From Micromussa lordhowensis (Eukaryota > Cnidaria > Anthozoa > Scleractinia > Lobophylliidae), in contig OZ026596.1 in assembly GCA_964020085.1 (NCBI GenBank), positions 31,107,522 through 31,171,521 on the forward strand: 64,000 nucleotides of DNA, written 5' to 3'. Positions 57,934 through 64,000 of the stretch are shown in pieces. The position numbers and the translations under genes are program-made. The notes under the pieces are model-generated. The model did not search any database. It had not been told where the DNA came from and saw nothing but the letters and a program-made list of their open reading frames with translations. The stretch's first letter is position 1. The number at the start of each line of letters is the position of its first letter.

Positions 57934-59580
57934 CATTTCAAAAAGCTTTTGACACAGTCGACCACTCAATACTTTTAAAGAAACTTGACCATTATGGTAT
58001 ACGCGGGATTGTCAATGATTGGTTTACTTCCTACCTTACTAGTCGTAAGCAAATAACTGGAATTACCCCCTCGAACATATCTAAGAAAGCGACAGTATTA
58101 TCAGGGGTTCCCCAAGGATCAGTCTTAGGGCCTTTGCTCTTCCTTGTTTACATAAATGATATTTGTAACAGTTGCAACCAAATGAAGTTTTATCTATTCG
58201 CAGACGACACGAATCTTTTATATGCAGATAAAAACTTAAAATCCCTGGAATCTACAGTTAACGATGAGCTCTGTAAGCTTTACGACTGGCTAATAGCAAA
58301 CAAATTATCTCTAAACATCAAAAAATCTAATTACGTTATTTTTCGACCAAGACAAAAAAAAGTCAAATATGAAGTTAATTTAAAAATATTCAATCATCAT
58401 ACTAACTCTTACACATCTTTGGAACGTAAAAGTTATGTTAAATACTTAGGCGTGCTTATTGATGAGAATCTCTCCTGGAAACATCATATTTTACATATAG
58501 CCTCTAAAATAAGCACATCGATTGGTATTATCGCTAGGTTAAGACATTTCGTACCACTTGATACTTTGCAACATATATACAGATCGCTGATTCAACCCTA
58601 TTTATTATATGGTATAACTGCGTGGGGCCGAGCAGATAAAACTCACAGAAACAAAATCCTACGTCTACAGAAACGTGCCCTTCGCCTCATGTTTTTTTTG
58701 TGATTATAAAACTCATGCAATACCCTGCTTCATTTCATCCAGTTTACTACCTCTAGATCTTCTTTACTTCAAGTCAGTTGCCGTCTTAATGTATGACGTC
58801 TCAAATAACACATCGCCACCTCAAATAAGTAATTTATTTAATTACCAACATAATATTCATTCACATAACACAAGATCATCAACAAGAGGCAACTTCTTTC
58901 TCGAATACTCTAGATTAGACAAGCAAAACATGTCTTTTTCTAGAAACGGTGTTAGAGTCTGGAATAACCTATCTAATGAAATTCGTCAAATGCCTAAAGT
59001 GAAATTTAAACGCAACATTCACAATATGCTCCTTCAGAAACTCTCGGAGGCGAATGAGTATATTGATCTATTGGATTTGAATATGTCTTGAAAACTAAAC
59101 TCAGTTCATTCTACTAGCTTTCTATCTGCATTGTCCTTCCAGCTTCTCATGTAATCTGCCTTATTTCTCCTGAGAATCTTTGTTTTCTGTATTTACCTTA
59201 TTCTAATGTATTGTACGATAATAATTAATTTCACTTAGTATTGTAATTGTATTGTAATTGTAATTTTTCACTTTGTATTTAGTATTCAGCTTATTTTAAT
59301 GTGTTGTGCGATAATAATTAATTCTTTTTAGTATTGTAATTGTATTGTAATTGTTCACTTTGTATTCAGTATTCAGCTTATTCTAATGTATTGTACGATA
59401 ATAATTAACTCTACTTAGTATTTTAATTGTAATGTTAATTGTAATGTTACTGTAATTATTCTATTTAGTGTCAAGCCACTGCTCGCCTCGAATAGCTATA
59501 GCTAACTGCGAGCAGTGGTACATCAGATTTTGTATTTTTCTTTATTTCTCTTAATAAACTTTATAAACTTTAATAAACTT
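57933..59580 (+). mobile_element. 5'-truncated non-LTR retrotransposon (CR1/L2-like)
   Basis: The frame opens at SFQKAFDTVDH and continues through GVPQGSVLGPLLFLVYINDI and the catalytic FADDTNLL to the C-terminal region with KILRLQKRALRLM; the FADD box is intact. At the T run near 58690 the frame shifts by one; the other frame carries on (CDYKTHAIPC to the C-terminal WNNLSNEIRQMPKVKFK) and stops at 59091. A 3' UTR follows, with TATTGTAATTGTAATT repeats, ending in AATAAACTTTATAAAC repeats. The endonuclease and the N-terminal reverse transcriptase are missing, so it cannot move by itself. Confidence 0.88.
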
Positions 59581-59582
59581 TA

Positions 59583-59676
59583 TTCGCCATTCGCTCCGAC
59601 GAAGTAACGCTCCAAAATCTCGTTACGTTACGGTGACCACAGTATCAACTCAGTTTGATAAAACCAAATTATATAT
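59583..59676. mobile_element. Hammerhead-type foldback repeat, right half (unit 1)
   Basis: CATTCGCTCCGACGAAGTAACG, GTGACCACAGTATCAACTCAG and TTTGATAAAACCAAATTA are the complement of the left half at 57820-57933. About 18 bp (GGCGTCAGCTTTCGAATC-type) present in unit 2 are missing here. Confidence 0.7.
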
Positions 59677-59826
59677 GCAGAAATGTAAATATGATCTACC
59701 CACGCCTTTGATCAGTGATCCGGTTAGATGTGTTCGTGACTCTAGCGGGTTACATAAGTACGACAGCCACGACTGCCGGTAAACTGTTATCACATCAGAA
59801 GAGCAGTCACTTTTTCATAATTACTT

Positions 59827-60555
59827 ATGAAGGTCATCTGTGCAGGAGTTGGAAAAACCGGTACTAAATCAATCGCCAAAGCCTTACGGCACCTTGGATT
59901 TACAGTGTTCGACTGGGAAGAACAAGCGTTTGACTTCCTAGATCACTGGGTTGATGTTTTTCAAAATGGCACCAAACCCGATGTCAGGAGAGTTTACCAG
60001 AATGCTGATGTATGCATCGATATCCCTGGACTCTTCTTCTTCGAAGAAATTCTGGAAGGTTTTCCTGACTGCAAAGTGATTTTGAGTGTGAGAGAGGAAG
60101 ATCCATGGATAGAAAGTCTAGTGCGTCAATTGGATTCATTGTATGCTTTACGATTTAAGCCTGTATCCATGTTATCGCCAACAGCGAGGAAAATGGAGTA
60201 CGTTTTTGATTCCTTCCTTGATGCAATCTATGGATCTTGCAACACCAGGTCCACCTGTGTTATTAGAAAGCGATGTCGTATCCACAACCACCGTGTAAAG
60301 TCCATTGTTCCTGCTGACAAGCTGTTGGTGTACAACGTAAAACAAGGATGGAAGCCATTGTGTGATTTCTTGGAGTGCGATGTCCCCACTGTTGCCTTTC
60401 CACATGAAAATATCAAATCTGAAATTACTAATACGATTATGACATCCAGATATGGCCAACAGGTGAATCGGGAATTTCGGAGTGCTGTTTTGAAAATCGG
60501 TTCATTTCTTGTAATAATTTTTACAATATTTGTGGCTTTCTGGTTGAATCACTGA
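59827..60555 (+). CDS. P-loop sulfotransferase-like protein, tail-anchored, copy 2
   Basis: A single-exon 242-aa frame. The phosphosulfate loop CAGVGKTGTKSIAKAL has the Gly lacking in copy 1. FDWEEQAFDFLDHW, KVILSVREEDPWIESLVRQL and the HNHRVKSIVPADKLLVYNVKQGWKPL region (shown in part) follow, then PTVAFPHEN. The last ~20 residues (VLKIGSFLVIIFTIFVAFWL) form a membrane anchor. It is almost identical to copy 3, differing at about 15 positions or fewer by eye. ATG follows a 5' flank conserved in copy 3 (AGAAGAGCAGTCACTTTTTC), which may hold shared promoter or 5' UTR sequence. Confidence 0.85.
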   Translation: MKVICAGVGKTGTKSIAKALRHLGFTVFDWEEQAFDFLDHWVDVFQNGTKPDVRRVYQNADVCIDIPGLFFFEEILEGFPDCKVILSVREEDPWIESLVRQLDSLYALRFKPVSMLSPTARKMEYVFDSFLDAIYGSCNTRSTCVIRKRCRIHNHRVKSIVPADKLLVYNVKQGWKPLCDFLECDVPTVAFPHENIKSEITNTIMTSRYGQQVNREFRSAVLKIGSFLVIIFTIFVAFWLNH

Positions 60556-60960
60556 AACATTTCTCATGGTAAATTAACAACATAGCAAGAATATTAATTA
60601 GGAACAACATCACGAGAGTTACCTATGTTTAATACAGCTAGGTTATTTTACAATGTCACGATTGTTGTTACAGTACTGCTGTTGTTAATTGTGTTGATGA
60701 TGATGCAATAACTTACTGCGTACATGCATCACAGATTTAACCATTTGGGCATCCGCTATATTGTGACCTATTGTCCGCTCGTGTTGTTATGTAATACCCG
60801 TTGCGTTGCTAAATAAAGAACTTAGAAGGCAATATTGTGACAGCCGGTACACTATAATTAGATCGTTAGATGTTGTATATTTGACGAACAGTAGGCCGAA
60901 CAGCTGTTTCACGCAAGTAAGGATTATAGAGAATATAGCTGTCTACACGTAGCATTGTTA

Positions 60961-61579
60961 GAGCCTGTTTACATGGAAGCGGGGCACGCCGAGGAGGTGA
61001 GGTACCTCACCTACCCGTGGTAAAAAAATACTTGTCTTCACATACAGTCCCGGGGACGCGGGGTGAGGTCCAAACTGCAGCACAATCGCGCGGTCGCTAA
61101 ACACACACATAAACGAAGAACTAACATTTGTTTTCTTCGTTTGTTCCGATAAAGCTTCTTTTCGCTTCAAGGTCGTTGTTGCAGGCAAAACATCAGTTTG
61201 ATTTCGCTGATAAGCCTGGCTATCTGATTCCACACTTAAATTGTCGCCAGCAGTGTCAATTTCATCAGCGTTTTGGCGGTTTTGGAGGTGAAATCGTCGA
61301 AATATCTCGCCACTGCTCGTGGCGGTTGGCAGCCATGTTGTTCTGCCATGTGGTTTGACGGGCTTTGGCGCAGTGATTTGATTATCCCGGTTAGGCGGGT
61401 TACCCCACTCCGCAGGTTTCACATGGAGAAAACTCGCCCCACTGAAGCGGGTTACCCGGACCGCTGACATGTGAGCCCGATCAAGAAAAAAATGAAAGAT
61501 TGTATGGATAGATTGGTTACCCCACAAAGACAGGCTACCTCACCTGCGTGAGGTCCCCCACTTCCATGTGGACAGGCTC
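60961..61579. mobile_element. 619-bp MITE with TTA target duplication
   Basis: The ends GAGCCTGTTTACATGGAAG and CTTCCATGTGGACAGGCTC are inverted. TTA lies immediately outside both (60958-60960 and 61580-61582), a Harbinger-type duplication. Further internal arms are CGGGGTGAGGT and ACCCCAC-like blocks. The 189-codon minus frame inside has no known domain and is probably spurious. Confidence 0.8.
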
Positions 61580-61582
61580 TTA

Positions 61583-62110
61583 GTCTATTTGTGCCTGCCA
61601 CAGATAAAGATGACGGCGTTGAGCTGCTCCCTTTTTCAACTACTTAATATCGATACAGCTCACTTTCTTAGCATTAAGACACAAAAGGTACGTTTACGTA
61701 TGAGGCAAGTATGGGATAGGTTACCCATGGTGGAAAGAGAAAACATAGCGAGGGTAAAGTATGCTTTTTTCGTAGAATAAAGAATGCGAGCGCGCGCAAG
61801 GCTGAGCCGCATCTGAATCCCCTAACAATTCCTTTGTCCTTTGGCTATACCTCTTCTAACTTCTAATATTGACATCTAGAGTTTGAAATATATTGTCCTG
61901 GATGAGGCCTTCAGCTAACAAATGACTCTTTGGTAATGGCACTAGCATGGTAACATTTCATGTCAAAGTTGTAGTGACAATTCAGTAGTAAACTCTGAAT
62001 ATTACTAACCAATGGCGACTTTTCATGTTGATACGTCTCAGTTTGTTTTGTTATGGTAATTAAACCTTTTATGATATATAAATTCCTACCTATATAAATT
62101 ATTCCTACCA
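61583..62110. other. Junction between duplicated units, nothing recognised
   Basis: Short unique-looking spacer between the MITE and unit 2. No gene or repeat boundary identified. Confidence 0.45.
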
Positions 62111-62689
62111 CCGCTCTCTGTAGTATACTAAGGGATTGTAAATATTGTCTTCATAGTGAGCACAATAACGGAGCCCTAGAGCTCCTAAAACTAAACAAAG
62201 TATCGAGCGAGCGATAAGGGCAATATCTCAGTGTGACGCGTGAAAGGCAATTAAAAGACATATTACTGTTTTTATGAAAGAAAAATCATTGTTCAAGGTA
62301 GCTTAAAGTATATGTTTGTGAATTTCAGGATAGTGTAACCTTGCCATACTGCCCATGATCTGTGGCGGAATGAACATTACTAAATAATGATCGAAACAGT
62401 CACTGCCGTACACGCTCGATGGACGGATCGACTCACGGCTCAATTGCGGGTAAAAAGCTACAAGCTCTACTGCTGCAATTCACCAATGATTGACCCAACA
62501 GAAGTCACTTGTGATACTTCAACAGTAATCGAGATGCCAACAGATTAAGGATACGAGAACAGTTGAACTCGGTATGTCAGATGACATGAAAGCCACACGA
62601 TACTGTAACACAAGAGATAGAAAACTAACAAGTCCATTCTTCAGTCGACCATGATATAACAAACATATGCAGATGAATAAAGGGGGTAC

Positions 62690-62690
62690 G

Positions 62691-62724
<34 letters not shown>

Positions 62725-62930
62725 GAGTATTGCAAGATAATTTGGTTTTATCAACTGAGCTGATAATGTGAATTGACCACCGCAAAGATATTCGAAAGCT
62801 TACGTTTCGAGCATTAGCCCTTCGTCGGAGCGAATCGGCATGCGCTCCGACAAAGTAACGCTCAAAGGCGTCAGCTTTCGAATCTCGTTACTGTGACCAC
62901 ATTATCAACTCAGTTGATAAAACCAAATTA
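62690..62930. mobile_element. Intact hammerhead-type foldback repeat (unit 2)
   Basis: The left arm (AATTTGGTTTTATCAACTGAG to CGTCGGAGCGAATCG) is followed directly by its mirror (GCGCTCCGACAAAGTAACGC, GGCGTCAGCTTTCGAATCTC, ATTATCAACTCAGTTGATAAAACC; shown in part). This is the uninterrupted form of the element split at 57.9/59.6 kb. The single-arm form is at 35.6 kb. Confidence 0.75.
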
Positions 62931-63110
62931 AATATGAGTCTAATATGCAGATGAACTTTATTAGAAATGTAAATATGATCTACCCACGCCTTTGATCAGT
63001 GATCCGGTTAGATGTGTTCGTGACTCTAGCGGGTTACATAAGGACGACAGCCACGACTGCCGGTAAACTGATATCACATCAGAAGAGCAGTCACTTTTTC
63101 ATCATTACTC

Positions 63111-63839
63111 ATGAAGGTCATCTGTGCAGGAGCTGGAAAAACCGGTACTAAATCAATTGCCAAAGCCTTACGGCACCTTGGATTTACAGTGTTCGACTGG
63201 GAAGAACAAGCGTTTGACTTCCTAGATCACTGGGTTGATGTTTTTCAAAATGGCACCAAACCCGATGTCAGGAGAGTTTATCAGAATGCTGATGTATGCA
63301 TCGATATCCCTGGACTCTTCTTTTTCGAGGAAATTCTGGAAGGTTTTCCTGACTGTAAAGTGATTTTGAGTGTGAGAGAGGAAGATCCATGGATAGAAAG
63401 TCTAGTGCGTCAATTGGATTCATTGTATGCTTTACGATTTAAGCCTGTATCCATGTTATCGCCAACAGCGAGGAAAATGGAGTACGTTTTTGATTCCTTC
63501 CTTGATGCAATCTGTGGATCTTGCAACACCAAGTCCACCTGTGTTATTAGAAAGCGATATCGTATCCACAACCACCGTGTAAAGTCCATTGTTCCCGCTG
63601 ACAAGCTGCTGGTGTACAACGTAAAACAAGGATGGAAGCAATTGTGTGATTTCTTGGAGTGCGATGTCCCCACTGTTGCCTTTCCAAATGAAAATGTCAA
63701 ATCTGAAATTACTGATACGATCATGACATCCAGATATGGCCAACAGGTGAATCGGGAATTTCGGAGTGGTGTTTTGAAAATCGGTTCATTTCTTGTAATA
63801 ATTGTTACAATATTTGTGGCTTTCTGGTTGAATCACTGA
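63111..63839 (+). CDS. P-loop sulfotransferase-like protein, tail-anchored, copy 3
   Basis: A single-exon 242-aa frame. Loop CAGAGKTGTKSIAKAL; the other motifs are as in copy 2 (FDWEEQAFDF, ILSVREEDPWIES, LLVYNVKQGWKQL). Differences from copy 2 include G-A-G for G-V-G in the loop, KQL for KPL, PNEN for PHEN and V for F in the tail anchor (VIIVTIFVAFW). No stop or frameshift, so all three array members look functional. The 3' flank matches that of copy 2 to the window end. Confidence 0.85.
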   Translation: MKVICAGAGKTGTKSIAKALRHLGFTVFDWEEQAFDFLDHWVDVFQNGTKPDVRRVYQNADVCIDIPGLFFFEEILEGFPDCKVILSVREEDPWIESLVRQLDSLYALRFKPVSMLSPTARKMEYVFDSFLDAICGSCNTKSTCVIRKRYRIHNHRVKSIVPADKLLVYNVKQGWKQLCDFLECDVPTVAFPNENVKSEITDTIMTSRYGQQVNREFRSGVLKIGSFLVIIVTIFVAFWLNH

Positions 63840-64000
63840 AACATTTCTCATGGTAAATTAACAACATAGCAAGAATATTAATTAGGAACAACATCACGAG
63901 AGTTACCTATGTTTAATACAGCTAGGTTATTTTACAATGTCACGATTGTTGTTACAGTACTGCTGTTGTTGTTAATTGTGTTGATGATGATGCAATAACT

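Larger units (their letters stand above)
57216..60845 (+). repeat. Segmental duplication unit 1 (spacer + sulfotransferase copy 2)
   Basis: Starts CTCTGTAGTATACTAAGGG and is nearly identical, block by block, to the unit beginning at 62114: AGCACAATAACGGAGCCC, GATCTGTGGCGGAATGAAC, the hammerhead-type repeat, the upstream CAGTGATCCGGTTAGATGTG and the sulfotransferase plus its 3' flank. It differs mainly by a ~1.6-kb LINE fragment at about 57934-59580 that is absent from unit 2. Confidence 0.88.
62114..64000 (+). repeat. Segmental duplication unit 2 (spacer + sulfotransferase copy 3)
   Basis: Parallel to unit 1 from CTCTGTAGTATACTAAGGG through the 3' flank of the sulfotransferase to the window edge. 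It lacks the LINE. The offset to unit 1 falls from 4898 bp before the LINE position to 3284 bp after it, a difference of about 1.6 kb. Confidence 0.88.

Noticed and set aside
60958..61527. 189-codon minus frame
   Set aside because: Lies entirely within an inverted-repeat MITE with a TTA duplication and has no recognisable domain.

Overview
This is animal nuclear DNA. Genes are split by GT/AG introns, intergenic DNA is AT-rich and full of MITEs, and the protein families (TPR-CHAT proteins, tail-anchored P-loop sulfotransferases, astacin-MAM and WAP/thyroglobulin/trypsin secreted proteases, Penelope-like and CR1/L2-like retroelements) are typical of an anthozoan cnidarian, probably a stony coral or close relative. 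No bacterial operon, rRNA, tRNA or CRISPR array was seen. Gene models were built by hand from codon phase and splice sites; every junction given keeps frame.

Layout. 1-7.4 kb: no recognisable gene, one palindromic MITE and a short tandem array. 7.49-13.49 kb: a 6.0-kb unit bounded by a perfect 21-bp inverted repeat and holding two intact, tail-to-tail genes: a 3-exon chromodomain protein (+) and an 8-exon, 893-aa transposase-like protein (-). The latter has the DDE triad and zinc ligands in exactly the local spacings of RAG1. 13.5-17.8 kb: no gene, several MITEs. 17.9-22.6 kb: 3' part of a secreted WAP-thyroglobulin-thyroglobulin-trypsin protease (+), with LINE debris in one intron. 25.1-33.3 kb: an astacin metalloprotease with a MAM domain (-), convergent with the trypsin gene. 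33.4-39.7 kb: repeats only. 39.9-47.2 kb: a TPR-CHAT gene (-) with 17 nearly uniform 40-aa repeats in one 3.5-kb exon. 47.5-54.2 kb: repeats, including an 81-bp perfect palindrome and an inverted duplication of a Penelope-like endonuclease end. 54.6-64 kb: a tandem array of three single-exon sulfotransferase genes in a segmental duplication, one unit interrupted by a truncated LINE.

The most notable item is the 7.5-13.5 kb unit. A RAG1/Transib-type DDE enzyme and a histone-mark reader lie convergently between inverted repeats, the layout of ProtoRAG (RAG1-like plus RAG2-like), but with a chromodomain protein in the RAG2 position. Homology to RAG1 rests on motif spacing read by eye; mobility and novelty are untested. 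The two protease genes look like ordinary secreted host genes, and the TPR-CHAT and sulfotransferase genes belong to families expanded in corals.
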